Source: Saccharopolyspora shandongensis
GTDB lineage: Bacteria > Actinomycetota > Actinomycetes > Mycobacteriales > Pseudonocardiaceae
Length of the DNA: 64,000 nt
Direction of reading: 5' to 3'
Assembly (NCBI RefSeq): GCF_900106995.1
Contig: NZ_FNOK01000007.1
Location: 62,001 to 126,000, forward strand
Both the position numbers and the translations under genes were made by a program. Each line of letters opens with the position of its first letter. The first letter of the stretch is position 1. The notes under the pieces are model-generated. The model was not told the origin of the DNA, searched no databases, and was given only the letters and a program-made list of their open reading frames with translations. Below, piece after piece: positions 54,327 through 63,047 of this stretch.

Positions 54327-55103
54327 ATGCGAATTCGGAAGTTGTTCGCTGCCGCCTTCGGCGCGGCGCTGGTCGGGATCGCGACCGCCGGCAGCGCCGG
54401 CGCGATCGTCGGCGGTGGCCCGGCGGACGAGCAGTACCCGTTCATGGCATCGCTGCAGGTGCCGGACGAGCCCAGGTTCCACTGCGGAGCGACGCTGATA
54501 GACGACGACTGGCTGCTGACCGCCGGGCACTGCGTCGACTCGTTCGACCCGGCGCAGCTGACGGCGCGCATCGGCAGCCCGGACCGCACCACCGGCGGCG
54601 AGGAGCGCCGGATCACCGAGAAGGTCCTGCACCCGAAGCTCATGCAGGAGTTCCTGGCGCAGTACGACTTCGCGTTGCTGAAGCTGGACCGGCCCGTCGA
54701 CCTGCCGACGGTGCGGATCGCGGACTCCGCGCAGGTGCCGGGCAAGGACACCCGGCTGATCGGCTGGGGCCGGGAGTGCAGCGAGTTCGAGTGCGGCGAG
54801 CTGCCGGTGTACCCGCGCGGGCTGAAGCAGTTCGACACCGAGGTGGGCGACGACGCCGAGTGCGCCAAGACCGACGGCAGCGTCGACACCTGCGTGCGCG
54901 CCCCCGGCAACCGGGTGTCGATCTGCCAGGGCGACTCCGGCGGCCCGGCGCTGATCCGCGACGCGGCCGGGCGCTGGGAGCAGATCGGCATCACGAGCCG
55001 GTTCGGCGGCACCGAGGAGGCGGAGGTCTGCGGCGACGAGCCGGACATCTTCGCCGACCCGGTCGCGGTCCGGGACTGGATCGGCCAGACGATCGGCGGC
55101 TGA
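54327..55103 (+). CDS. Secreted S1-family serine protease, chymotrypsin-like pocket
   Basis: 258 residues. A signal peptide (1-26, ending SAGA) leads directly into IVGG at 27-30, the mature N-terminus of active S1 proteases, so signal cleavage alone could activate it without a propeptide. The triad is His68 (TAGHC), Asp114 (QYDFALLKL) and Ser204 (CQGDSGGP). The residue six before the catalytic Ser is Ser198, not Asp, so the pocket suits hydrophobic or aromatic rather than Arg/Lys side chains. ATG 54327 has GAGAGG 7 nt upstream. It follows the ABC permeases by 46 bp and may share their transcript. Confidence 0.92.
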   Translation: MRIRKLFAAAFGAALVGIATAGSAGAIVGGGPADEQYPFMASLQVPDEPRFHCGATLIDDDWLLTAGHCVDSFDPAQLTARIGSPDRTTGGEERRITEKVLHPKLMQEFLAQYDFALLKLDRPVDLPTVRIADSAQVPGKDTRLIGWGRECSEFECGELPVYPRGLKQFDTEVGDDAECAKTDGSVDTCVRAPGNRVSICQGDSGGPALIRDAAGRWEQIGITSRFGGTEEAEVCGDEPDIFADPVAVRDWIGQTIGG

Positions 55104-55256
55104 ACCACCTGATCGGCGGTGCGGCCGGAGCCCGTTGCTCCGGCCGCACCTCTCCGCGACGTGTTTTCCCAGGTCACTATCAGCCGATGGAGCGGTTCCG
55201 AACCGGATGCCCAGGTGATCTTCGTGTTCGGCGATGATCGGACTACCCTGCGCTGT

Positions 55257-55982
55257 GTGGGCATACCTGCGTGGCTCTGGTTCGTCATCGCCGTCGTCGC
55301 CATCGGTGCGGGCGTCGTGCTGCTGATCGCCGACCGATCCCAGCGCGCGTCGAACAACCGCGAGCGGCGCCGTTGGGCCGCGTTGCGCGGCTGGCAGTTC
55401 GCCGAGGTGGACCAGGTCCTGCCGACCAGGTGGGAGCGCGGCGTGCTGGCCCAGTTCGGCGGCGTGACCGCCACCGACGTGGTGGCCGGGTCCACGTTCA
55501 CCGCCGACGGGCGGCGCCAGGTGTACGTCCTCGACCTCGACGTCAACGGCAAGGCGGCCGCGGTGCTGGCCGCCATCCGCTGCCGCCGGTCCGCCCCGGC
55601 CACCATCGAGCTGTGGCTGCCCGACGTCCCGGTGCCGCAGGACTCCGAGCTGGACCTGCTCGGCCCGGTCGGCTCGCGGTACGCGTTCGTCACCGAGGTG
55701 GCCGCGGCCCGGCCGCTGGTGACGCCGGACCTGGTGGACGCCACCGAGGAGATCGGCCACGACATCACGGTGGTGTGGCTGGAGAACGACTGGGTGCTCG
55801 CGGCGCTGCACCCCGACGACGCCGACCCGGCGCGCCTGGAGCGGCTGCTGCGCGACCTCGGCGAACTCGCCGACCTGATCGACCCCTTCGACGCCGACCC
55901 GAACGAGGGCGACGCCAACGGCGCGGTCGAGGACGACGAGCTCCTCGACGCCGAGCCGGAGCCGTCGGAACGCTCGCGCTGA
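55257..55982 (+). CDS. Hypothetical membrane-anchored protein, 241 aa
   Basis: One N-terminal membrane helix (PAWLWFVIAVVAIGAGVVLL) is followed by a soluble alpha/beta domain (WAALRGWQFAEVDQVLPTRW, VLAAIRCRRSAPATIELWLP, WLENDWVLAALHPDDADPAR) and a very acidic tail (DPFDADPNEGDANGAVEDDE). I recognise no family, though similar small proteins are common in actinomycetes. GTG 55257 is chosen because TACCCT lies about 8 nt upstream, as in leaderless genes. The 3' end meets the dispersed repeat. Confidence 0.65.
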   Translation: MGIPAWLWFVIAVVAIGAGVVLLIADRSQRASNNRERRRWAALRGWQFAEVDQVLPTRWERGVLAQFGGVTATDVVAGSTFTADGRRQVYVLDLDVNGKAAAVLAAIRCRRSAPATIELWLPDVPVPQDSELDLLGPVGSRYAFVTEVAAARPLVTPDLVDATEEIGHDITVVWLENDWVLAALHPDDADPARLERLLRDLGELADLIDPFDADPNEGDANGAVEDDELLDAEPEPSERSR

Positions 55983-55992
55983 CCTCGGGAGT

Positions 55993-56258
55993 CCGCAATT
56001 TCAATTGAGGTTTTTCCAACCTCGATTTGTGCGGCGGTGCGGGTGGCGGAACCTCAGAGGCTTCCTGGTCTGTGGGTGCCCTGACTTATGTATGTCCAAA
56101 TACCCGGCGTCAGGGCCGTCCTCGCCAGGCGAACGCTGAGAACCCGCGGCGGTGCAAGCTGCGTAGGTGGGCTATGCGCCTGCTTTCGGGATACGGCCCG
56201 TTAGCTGTCGCGGCTGCGGTCACCAGCCAAGACGAAAAACGCTCAATGGAAGTCGCGG
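55993..56258 (+). repeat. Dispersed TIR-bounded intergenic element, type A, forward copy
   Basis: The left end CCGCAATTTCAATTGAGG and right end CTCAATGGAAGTCGCGG are degraded versions of the terminal repeats. The inner stem GCCCTGAC (56078-56085)/GTCAGGGC (56109-56116) and loop ATGTATGTCC match the 48586 copy. The right third (56180-56230) diverges from the other copies. It fills the gap between a hypothetical gene and the SDR gene. Confidence 0.85.
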
Positions 56259-56308
56259 GGACCCCGGCGGGTGCTCGGGTCGGGTGAACTCTTCGGTAGG
56301 TTCGGGCC

Positions 56309-57082
56309 ATGGCTACCGCACTCGTCACCGGCGCCACCGCGGGCATCGGGCGCGCCTTCTCCCGCCGACTCGCCGCCGAGGGCCACGACATGGTCCTGGT
56401 GGCCCGCGACGCCGGACGGCTCGCCGAACTCGCCGATCGTCTGCAGGCCAGGCACGGCGTCCGGGTCGAGGTGCTCCCGGCGGACCTCGCCGATCCCGAG
56501 CAGCGCGCCGAGGTCGAGCGGCGCCTCGCCGACTCCGACCGGCCGGTCGACCTGCTGGTCAACAACGCCGGGTTCGGCACGGCCGGGGCGTTCTGGGACA
56601 CCACCGCCGCCGAGCTGCAGCGGCAGCTGGACGTCAACGTCGCCGCCGTGCTGGCGCTGACCCACGCCGCGGTGCGCGGGATGCGGGAGCGTGACCGGGG
56701 CGACGTGATCAACGTGTCCAGCGTCGCAGGCTTCTTCCCGGTCGCCGGCTCCACCTACGGGGCGACCAAGGCCTACGTGACCGCCTTCTCCGAAGGGCTG
56801 TCGGTGTCGCTGACCGGCACCGGGGTACGGGTCATGGCGCTGTGCCCGGGCTTCACCCAGACCGAGTTCCACCAGCGGGCCGGGCTGGAGATGGGCCGCC
56901 TGCCCAGGGCGTTCTGGCTGCAGGCCGACCAGGTGGTGCACGAGGCACTGGCCGATCTGCGCCAGGGCAAGAGCGTGTCGGTGCCGGGCGTGCAGTACAA
57001 GGCGCTGGTCGCCATCGGCCGGCTGGTGCCGCAGAAGCTCCAGCGGATGATCGTGTCGCGCACCGTCCCGGGCCGCACCTGA
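56309..57082 (+). CDS. Short-chain dehydrogenase/reductase
   Basis: 257 residues. The nucleotide motif is [20 protein letters not shown] (TGxxxGIG), then [14 protein letters not shown], the catalytic Ser in [20 protein letters not shown] and YGATK with Tyr and Lys (YxxxK). The pattern fits classical NADP-preferring SDRs of the DltE/YqjQ group. The substrate is unknown. No operon partner; pyrE follows after 56 bp with its own promoter. Confidence 0.9.
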   Translation: MATALVTGATAGIGRAFSRRLAAEGHDMVLVARDAGRLAELADRLQARHGVRVEVLPADLADPEQRAEVERRLADSDRPVDLLVNNAGFGTAGAFWDTTAAELQRQLDVNVAAVLALTHAAVRGMRERDRGDVINVSSVAGFFPVAGSTYGATKAYVTAFSEGLSVSLTGTGVRVMALCPGFTQTEFHQRAGLEMGRLPRAFWLQADQVVHEALADLRQGKSVSVPGVQYKALVAIGRLVPQKLQRMIVSRTVPGRT

Positions 57083-57138
57083 GCCGCCACCATTACCGCC
57101 GACCGGGGTCCGGCACCCGGCCGGTATGCTGAAAACTC

Positions 57139-57687
57139 GTGGTCAAAGTGGATGAACAGCAGCGCATCGAGCTCGCCCGCCTGGTCCGGGAGCTCGCCGT
57201 CGTGCACGGTCGGGTCACCCTGTCCTCCGGCAAGGAAGCCGACTACTACGTCGATCTCCGCCGGGCGACGCTGCACCACCAGGCGTCGCCGCTGATCGGC
57301 ACGCTCCTGCGCCAGCTCACCGCCGACTGGGACTACGCCGCCGTCGGCGGCCTCACCCTCGGTGCGGACCCCGTCGCCACCGCGATGATGCACGCCGAAG
57401 GCCCCGGGCTGGACTCCTTCGTCGTCCGCAAGAGCACCAAGACGCACGGCATGCAGCGGCTGATCGAGGGACCGGACGTCACCGGGCGCCGGGTGCTGGC
57501 TGTCGAGGACACCTCCACGACCGGCGGCAGCGTCCTCACCGCCGTCGAGGCGCTGCGCGCGGCCGACGCCGAGATCGTCGGCGTGGCGACCGTGGTCGAC
57601 CGCGACACCGGCGCGCGCGAGGCCATCGAGGCCGCCGGGCTGCCGTACCGCTCGCTGCTGAGCCTGGCCGACCTCGGGTTGGCGTGA
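57139..57687 (+). CDS. pyrE: Orotate phosphoribosyltransferase
   Basis: 182 residues. The PRPP-binding motif is RVLAVEDTSTTGGSVLTAVE; GRVTLSSGKEADYYVDLRRA binds orotate, and VVRKSTKTHGMQRLIEGPDV holds the catalytic Lys and flexible loop. It makes OMP from orotate and PRPP in pyrimidine synthesis. GTG 57139 lies 8 nt after a TATGCT -10 (57125-57130), so the mRNA is probably leaderless. Its stop overlaps the SpoU gene start by 4 bp (GTGA). Confidence 0.95.
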   Translation: MVKVDEQQRIELARLVRELAVVHGRVTLSSGKEADYYVDLRRATLHHQASPLIGTLLRQLTADWDYAAVGGLTLGADPVATAMMHAEGPGLDSFVVRKSTKTHGMQRLIEGPDVTGRRVLAVEDTSTTGGSVLTAVEALRAADAEIVGVATVVDRDTGAREAIEAAGLPYRSLLSLADLGLA

Positions 57688-58328
57688 GCGAGGAGCTCGG
57701 TCCCACCGAGTGGGGCACCACCGTCGGCGTCGGCCCCTGGCCGGGCCCGTGGCCGGCGGACGAGCGCTACGACCCGGAACTGCTGGAGCACGGCGACCGG
57801 CGCAACGTCGTGGACCACTACCGGTACTGGCGGCGCGAGGCGATCGTCGCCGACCTGGACCTGCGGCGGCACGACTTCCACGTGGCCATCGAGAACTTCC
57901 AGCACGACCACAACATCGGCACGGTGGTGCGCACCGCGAACGCCTTCGCCGCGAAGGCAGTGCACATCGTGGGGCGGCGGCGGTGGAACCGGCGCGGCGC
58001 GATGGTCACCGACCGGTACCAGCACATCCACCACCACCCCGACCTGGAGGCGCTGCGCGGCTACGCGACCGAGCACGACCTGGCGCTGGTGGCGGTGGAC
58101 AACACCGCGGGCGCGGTGCCGATCGAGCGAACGGCGCTGCCCCGCCGCTGCGTGCTGCTGTTCGGCCAGGAGGGCCCCGGCCTGCGGGAGGACTCGCGGC
58201 TCGGCGCGGACCTGGTGGTGTCGATCGCGCAGTTCGGGTCGACCCGCTCGATCAACGCCGGGGTCGCGGCGGGTGTCGTGATGCACACCTGGATCGAGCA
58301 GCACGCCGATCTCTCCAACGCCTGGTGA
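57684..58328 (+). CDS. SpoU/TrmH-family RNA 2'-O-methyltransferase
   Basis: 214 residues with a SPOUT fold: FHVAIENFQHDHNIGTVVRT (motif 1, with N-x-G-x-x-R), RCVLLFGQEGPGLREDSRLG (motif 2) and VVSIAQFGSTRSINAGVAAG (motif 3, with the SLN-like SIN). It methylates a ribose in tRNA or rRNA; the site is not predictable. The pairing with pyrE matches the conserved order in mycobacteria (Rv0380c near Rv0382c). The start overlaps the pyrE stop. Confidence 0.92.
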   Translation: MSEELGPTEWGTTVGVGPWPGPWPADERYDPELLEHGDRRNVVDHYRYWRREAIVADLDLRRHDFHVAIENFQHDHNIGTVVRTANAFAAKAVHIVGRRRWNRRGAMVTDRYQHIHHHPDLEALRGYATEHDLALVAVDNTAGAVPIERTALPRRCVLLFGQEGPGLREDSRLGADLVVSIAQFGSTRSINAGVAAGVVMHTWIEQHADLSNAW

Positions 58329-58413
58329 TCAGCGCCGCCGACCGATGAGTTCTCCGCCCTGGCCGGGTCTGTTCTGGTGTACCGAGAGCAGACCCTGATT
58401 GGTTGGGGGATCC

Positions 58414-59100
58414 ATGACCAGCAACGCCCTACCGCCCGTCGTCGACGCTGAAACCTGGCAGCGCCGGCTCGACGAGCTGCGCGCCCGGGAGAAGGCCGCG
58501 ACCCGAGAGCTCGACGCGATCGCCGCGCAGCGCCGCCGCCTGCCGATGGTCGAGATGCCCGACTACACCCTCGAAGGCGAGGCGGGGCCGGTCCGGCTGG
58601 CGGACGTCTTCGAGGGCGCGTCGCAGCTGATCGTCTACAACCACATGTGGTTCCCCGGCAAGGAGTGGCAGTGCTCGGGCTGCACCGGGTTCACCTCGCA
58701 GTTCACCAGGCTGGAGGTCCTGCACAACTACGACGCCCGGTTCGTCGTCGTCACCCAGGGCCCGATCGATGAGGCGCTCGCCTACAAGCGGCGGGTCGGC
58801 AACCAGATGACCTGGTACTCCACCGCGAACAGCTCGTTCGGCTCCGACGTCGGCGCACCGCCCGGCGGGGCATTCGCCGTCAACGTGTTCCTGCGCGACG
58901 GCGACACCGTCTACCGCACCTGGCACACCAACGCCCGCGGCTGCGAGCAGCTCAGCCACACCTTCGCGCTGATCGACGTGTTGCCGTACGGGCGGCAGGA
59001 GGAGTGGCAGGACTCGCCCGAGGGCTGGCCGCAGTCGCCCGCCTACAGCCGGTGGGCCAGCTCCGAGGACATCGCCGCGTTCTACGGCCCCGAGGCCTGA
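58414..59100 (+). CDS. DUF899-family thioredoxin-like protein
   Basis: 228 residues. YTLEGEAGPVRLADVFEGAS, LIVYNHMWFPGKEWQCSGCT, GFTSQFTRLEVLHNYDARFV and WYSTANSSFGSDVGAPPGGA match the DUF899 family, a thioredoxin-fold group with a CxxC (CSGC) probably acting in thiol redox chemistry. ATG 58414 has GGGGGA about 4 nt upstream; the open extension to 58399 is only five codons. It is convergent with dedA across a strong terminator. Confidence 0.85.
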   Translation: MTSNALPPVVDAETWQRRLDELRAREKAATRELDAIAAQRRRLPMVEMPDYTLEGEAGPVRLADVFEGASQLIVYNHMWFPGKEWQCSGCTGFTSQFTRLEVLHNYDARFVVVTQGPIDEALAYKRRVGNQMTWYSTANSSFGSDVGAPPGGAFAVNVFLRDGDTVYRTWHTNARGCEQLSHTFALIDVLPYGRQEEWQDSPEGWPQSPAYSRWASSEDIAAFYGPEA

Positions 59101-59117
59101 TCGGGCCCGGAAAGCAG

Positions 59118-59151
59118 TTCGCGCGGATCCGGTTCTCCGGATCCGCGCGAA
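59118..59151. terminator. Bidirectional terminator between DUF899 and dedA genes
   Basis: TTCGCGCGGATCCGG and its exact complement form a 15-bp stem with a TTCT loop, 17 bp after one stop and 12 bp before the other. Confidence 0.85.
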
Positions 59152-59163
59152 GGTGGCGACAGG

Positions 59164-59853
59164 TCAGCTCGCGGCGCCGCGGGCCTTCTCGCGGCGGCCC
59201 TTCAGGTACTCGATGATGATCGGGACGACCGACACCAGCACGATCAGGATGGCCATCGCTTCGAGGTTGTTCCTGATCCACGGGATGTTGCCGAGGAAGA
59301 AGCCGAGCACCGTCATGCTGACGGTCCACGCGATGCCACCGACCGCGGAGTAGCCGAAGAACTTCTTCTGGTCCATCTGCGCGACGCCCGCGACGGCGGT
59401 GATGAAGGTCCGCACGATCGGCACGAACCGGGCCAGGATGATCGCGCGCGCCCCGTACTTCTCGAAGAACCCGTGGGTCTTGTCCACGTGCTCCTTCTTG
59501 AAGAGCTTCGAGTCCGGCTTGTTGAACATCGATGGCCCGACCTTGCGACCGATCCAGTACCCGGTCACGTTGCCCACGAACGCGCACACCGCGAGCAGCG
59601 CGCACACCAGCCAGATCGGGGTGTCGATCGCGCCGGTGGCGACGAACAGGCCGGTCACGAACAGCAGGGAGTCACCGGGCAGGAAGAACCCGATGAGCAG
59701 GCCGCACTCGGCGAAGATGATCAGGCACACGCCGATCAGGGCGAACGGCCCCATCGACTGGATGATGTGCTCCGGATCGAGCCAGTCCGGCAGCAGGGCG
59801 AGCGCGGGGGTGTTCGCGGCGGCGTCGACAATCGCGGGCAATTCGGTCGTCAC
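59164..59853 (-). CDS. dedA: DedA-family membrane protein
   Basis: 229 residues, five to six membrane helices. ALIGVCLIIFAECGLLIGFF then LPGDSLLFVTGLFVATGAID, GNVTGYWIGRKVGPSMF, HGFFEKYGARAIILARFVPI and VRTFITAVAGVAQMDQKKFF with the conserved FxR-x-x-P-x-x-R pattern define the family, which flips undecaprenyl phosphate or related lipids. GTG 59853 fits other actinobacterial N-termini; an upstream GTG at 59937 overlaps the stop of the preceding small gene and would add 28 residues. The order dedA next to fba is as in mycobacteria. Confidence 0.9.
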   Translation of the reverse strand: MTTELPAIVDAAANTPALALLPDWLDPEHIIQSMGPFALIGVCLIIFAECGLLIGFFLPGDSLLFVTGLFVATGAIDTPIWLVCALLAVCAFVGNVTGYWIGRKVGPSMFNKPDSKLFKKEHVDKTHGFFEKYGARAIILARFVPIVRTFITAVAGVAQMDQKKFFGYSAVGGIAWTVSMTVLGFFLGNIPWIRNNLEAMAILIVLVSVVPIIIEYLKGRREKARGAAS

Positions 59854-59933
59854 GCTTGCCAACGGTACCGTGACCGCCCTCGTGCCAGCCCCCGGGCGAG
59901 CAAGCCCGCCGAACACGCAGGGCAATCCCATGA

Positions 59934-60158
59934 TCACCTGAAAGTGGGTATCGGCTCAGGCGCGACCGGGAACAGCGTGAGCGCTCCGGCGATGGAGCCG
60001 GCCAGGAGCCCGACGATCAGCGCGAACAACAGCACGCCGACCACCGGGAGGCGCTTGCGCGGCGGAGCGGGCGGAGGCTGCGGAGTCGTGCCAGGGCTGC
60101 CCCCGGCCTGGGCGCGCAGCGCCGCCGACAGGAGGTGTGCTGGGTCGGGTCGGGTCAC
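59934..60158 (-). CDS. Small single-helix membrane protein, 74 aa
   Basis: TRPDPAHLLSAALRAQAGGS and a Pro-rich stretch (PQPPPAPPRKR) lead into one membrane helix (LPVVGVLLFALIVGLLAGSI). No family is recognised. GTG 60158 begins the part with protein-like composition; the same frame stays open far into nagA but without homology. Its stop lies in GTGA, overlapping the far upstream start option of dedA, so the two may be co-expressed. Confidence 0.55.
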   Translation of the reverse strand: MTRPDPAHLLSAALRAQAGGSPGTTPQPPPAPPRKRLPVVGVLLFALIVGLLAGSIAGALTLFPVAPEPIPTFR

Positions 60159-60226
60159 CCCCCGAGCGTAGGCGAGGGGCGACCGCGCCCACAGCGTTCC
60201 GGATGCGGCCGGAGTGCCCGTTCGGG

Positions 60227-61375
60227 TTACTTCGGTTCGGTCACCCAGGTGCCGTCCTTCATGACCGCGTCCAGCCCCAGGTCGGCGTCCAGCACGACCA
60301 GGTCCGCCGCCAGGCCCGGGCGGATCTCGCCGATCCGGTCGCCGAGGCCGAGCAGCTGCGCCGGCTTCGTCGACGACGCCGCCACCGCCGCCGGCACCGT
60401 CAGGCCGCAGCTGCGGACCAGGTTCCGGAACGCCACGTCCATGGTCAGCGTGCTGCCCGCCAGCGAGCCGTCCGCGAGCCGCGGCTCGCCGTCGGTCACC
60501 GTGACCGGCAGCTTGCCCAGCTCGTAGGTGCCGTCGCCCGCTTCGGTCGCGCTGATCGCGTCGGTGACCAGCACCGTCCGCCCGGTGCCCGCGTGCGAGG
60601 CGGCCAGCTTCACCACGGCCGGGTGCAGGTGCACCAGGTCGCAGATGAGCTCGACGGTCACCCGCTCGTCCTCCAGCAGGACGCCGATCGGGCCCGGCTC
60701 CCGGTGGTGCAGCGGGCGCATCGCGTTGAACAGGTGCGTGGCGACCGTCGCGCCCGCCTCCACCGCGGGCACCACCTGGTCCAGCACGGCGTCGGTGTGC
60801 CCGACGGCGGCGATCACGCCCTGGTCCACCAGCCGCCGGACGGCGCTCAGCGACTCCGGCAGCTCCGGCGCCAGCGTGATCATCCGCACCGCGCCCCGTC
60901 CCGCGTCCAGCAGCTGCTGGACGGCCGCGGCCTCCGGCGGCCGGAGGATCGCCGGGTCGTGCGCGCCGCAGCGCGCCGCCGACAGGAACGGGCCCTCCAG
61001 GTGGATGCCCGCCAGCGCGCCGTCGACGACCAGCTCGCTGAGCGCGCTGATCTGCTTGGCGAGATCGGACAGCGGCGCCGACACGAGGCTGGCCAGCATC
61101 GTCGTCGTGCCGTGCGCGCGGTGGGTGTTGATCGCGGCGTGCGACTGGTCGAGCTCGATGCCGGTGAAGGAGCCGCCGCCACCGCCGTGGCAGTGGATGT
61201 CCACGAAGCCGGGCACCAGCCACCGGCCGGCCAGGTCGACGGCGGGGCCGTCCGGCGCGGGGCCGCTGCCGACCGCGGCGATCTGGCCGCCGGAGACCCG
61301 GATCCAACCGCGGTCCAGCACTCCGTCGGCGGTGACGACCTGCCCACCGGCGAGGATCAGTTCGGGAGCGTTCAC
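60227..61375 (-). CDS. nagA: N-acetylglucosamine-6-phosphate deacetylase
   Basis: 382 residues of the amidohydrolase fold. Metal and catalytic motifs are VPGFVDIHCHGGGGGSFTGI, LAGIHLEGPFLSAARCGAHD, AAVGHTDAVLDQVVPAVEAG, THLFNAMRPLHHREPGPIG, VELICDLVHLHPAVV and TVLVTDAISATEAG with the catalytic Asp. It turns GlcNAc-6-P into GlcN-6-P, feeding chitin or wall sugars into glycolysis or wall synthesis. The GTG start overlaps the kinase stop by 4 bp. The operon lies behind a DasR-like site. Confidence 0.95.
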   Translation of the reverse strand: MNAPELILAGGQVVTADGVLDRGWIRVSGGQIAAVGSGPAPDGPAVDLAGRWLVPGFVDIHCHGGGGGSFTGIELDQSHAAINTHRAHGTTTMLASLVSAPLSDLAKQISALSELVVDGALAGIHLEGPFLSAARCGAHDPAILRPPEAAAVQQLLDAGRGAVRMITLAPELPESLSAVRRLVDQGVIAAVGHTDAVLDQVVPAVEAGATVATHLFNAMRPLHHREPGPIGVLLEDERVTVELICDLVHLHPAVVKLAASHAGTGRTVLVTDAISATEAGDGTYELGKLPVTVTDGEPRLADGSLAGSTLTMDVAFRNLVRSCGLTVPAAVAASSTKPAQLLGLGDRIGEIRPGLAADLVVLDADLGLDAVMKDGTWVTEPK

Positions 61376-62295
61376 GTTGTTTTCAACCCTTCCGTCGCCA
61401 GCAGCGCTGCACCGAGGCAGCCCGCGGTGTCACCGAGCTCGGCCAATTTGAGGTGGGGGCGGCGGTGGTATGCCGCCAGCATGCCGTCCAACCGGGCGCG
61501 CAGCGGCTCGACGAGCAGATCGCCGGCCTGTGCGAACCCGCCGCCGAGCACGATGCACTCGGGCGCTGCGATCGTCACGAGCACCAGAAGCCCCCTGGCC
61601 AGTGCGTCGATCGCGTCCTGCCAAACCGCCTGGGCGTCCGGATCGCCGGTGCGCACCGCGGCGGCGACGTCGGCGCCCGAGACGTCCCGCCCCGTCCGCG
61701 CGCGGTAGCGGCGGGCGACCGCGGCCGACGATGCCACGGCCTCGACGCAGCCGCTGCTCCCGCAGCCGCACGGCTCGCCGTGCCCGACGTCGATGTGCCC
61801 TACCTCGCCGGCGAAGCCGCCGCCGGAGTGGAGCCGGCCGTCGAGCACCAGCGCCGCGGCGATCCCGGTGCCGATCGGCAGCACGACCACGTCGCGCATG
61901 CCGCGGGCGGCGCCCAGGCGTGCCTCGGCGAGCCCGCCGGCCCGGACGTCGTGGCCGAAGGCCAGCGGCAGGTCGATGCCGGCGGCGAGCCGTGCGCGCA
62001 GCGGCACGTCCCGCCAACCGAGGTTCGCGGAGAACACTCCGACACCGCGCGCCTCGTCGACCACACCGGGCACCACGACGCCGACGGCGTCCACCGGTTC
62101 CACGCCGGAGCGCAGCTCGGACACCAGCTCGATCACGGCCTCGACGACGAGGTCCGCGGTCGCTGCGCCGTCCGAGCCGCGCGGGGTCGGGCGGCGCGCA
62201 TGGCGCAGCTGCCGAGCGGCATCGCGGCCGACGGCCACCAGGGCGGCCTTCATGTCGGTACCGCCGACGTCTACGGCGATGGCGTGTGCGGTCAC
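61372..62295 (-). CDS. ROK-family sugar kinase (candidate N-acetylglucosamine kinase)
   Basis: 307 residues. HAIAVDVGGTDMKAALVAVG is the phosphate-binding start, LPLAFGHDVRAGGLAEARLG holds the catalytic Asp, and GEVGHIDVGHGEPCGCGSSG then CVEAVAS is the ROK zinc motif (CGCGxxGCxE). ROK kinases phosphorylate glucose, GlcNAc or ManNAc. Coupling to nagA and the DasR-like site favour GlcNAc, giving the two-step path GlcNAc to GlcN-6-P (inference). The GTG start has GGAGGA upstream. Confidence 0.9.
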   Translation of the reverse strand: MTAHAIAVDVGGTDMKAALVAVGRDAARQLRHARRPTPRGSDGAATADLVVEAVIELVSELRSGVEPVDAVGVVVPGVVDEARGVGVFSANLGWRDVPLRARLAAGIDLPLAFGHDVRAGGLAEARLGAARGMRDVVVLPIGTGIAAALVLDGRLHSGGGFAGEVGHIDVGHGEPCGCGSSGCVEAVASSAAVARRYRARTGRDVSGADVAAAVRTGDPDAQAVWQDAIDALARGLLVLVTIAAPECIVLGGGFAQAGDLLVEPLRARLDGMLAAYHRRPHLKLAELGDTAGCLGAALLATEGLKTT

Positions 62296-62323
62296 GCCGA
62301 CGATCCTCCGCTACCGGCCACCC

Positions 62324-62339
62324 AATGGTCTACACCAAA
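62324..62339. promoter_or_regulatory. DasR-like responsive element (dre) of the kinase/nagA operon
   Basis: AATGGTCTACACCAAA holds the dyad TGGTCTACACCA, one base from the symmetric dre core TGGTCTAGACCA described in Streptomyces, where the GntR protein DasR controls GlcNAc genes. It lies 29 bp before the kinase start. Confidence 0.85.
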
Positions 62340-62382
62340 TCGGTGTGTCGTTCGACTGGGATTTCGCGGACTTCCCCGTCGA

Positions 62383-62955
62383 TCAATTGCCCATCAGCTT
62401 CTGCAGGGCTTCCAGGCCGCGGCTCGCGGTCGACTTCACGGTGCCCTTCGAAACGCCCGTGGCCTCGGCGATCTCCGCTTCCGTGAGGTTCCCGTAGTAC
62501 CGCAGCACCAGCACCTCGCGCTGCCGCCGCGGCAGCTTGCCCAGCGCCTCCACGACGGCCTGGTGCTCGGCCGTCAACATCGCCAGCGACTCGGCCGAAC
62601 GGGCGTCGGCCTGGTGCGGCGGCTGGTACTCGCGGGCGGTCTTGCGGCGCCGCAGCACCGAGCGGCTGCCGTTGACGACCGCGGTGCGCAGGTACCCGAT
62701 CGCGGCGCGGGCGTCGCGCAGCCCGGACCAGTTCCGGTACAACCCGGTGAACGCCTCCTGCACCACGTCCTCGGCCGTCGCCGGGTCGTCGACCAGCAGG
62801 ATCGCCAGCCGCACCATCCGCATGCGCTGCTGGCGGTACAGGTCTTCCAAGGTCAGCGGTTGCGCCGAGACGTCCATCGCCGCGCTGTCCAGCGCGCGCA
62901 GGTGTCCGAGAGTCTGCTCGACGCTGCGTTCGGCGCTGTGCGAATGACCGGCCAT
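62383..62955 (-). CDS. ECF sigma factor (SigE-type, sigma-24)
   Basis: 190 residues. LYRQQRMRMVRLAILLVDDP, ATAEDVVQEAFTGLYRNWSG and AIGYLRTAVVNGSRSVLRRR form region 2; LGKLPRRQREVLVLRYYGNL then TEAEIAEATGVSKGTVKSTA form region 4. The pattern matches the actinomycete SigE-like subgroup. The first 26 residues are variable, and Met27 (MDVSAQPLTLEDLY) is a possible start. No anti-sigma gene is adjacent; it is convergent with nothing and divergent from the YciI gene. Confidence 0.85.
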   Translation of the reverse strand: MAGHSHSAERSVEQTLGHLRALDSAAMDVSAQPLTLEDLYRQQRMRMVRLAILLVDDPATAEDVVQEAFTGLYRNWSGLRDARAAIGYLRTAVVNGSRSVLRRRKTAREYQPPHQADARSAESLAMLTAEHQAVVEALGKLPRRQREVLVLRYYGNLTEAEIAEATGVSKGTVKSTASRGLEALQKLMGN

Positions 62956-63047
62956 GATCGAACAACCTACCGGCTGGCCACTGGCGCGGATAACACGACC
63001 GGGTAGCGTCGATATCGATCGGTGATCTGCAGCGGAGGTGTCGGGAC

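Noticed and set aside
52358..55918. A 1186-codon open frame on the minus strand
   Set aside because: It lies opposite two ABC permeases, the S1 protease and a hypothetical gene, all with clear motifs. The Ser/Arg/Pro-rich translation is a shadow.
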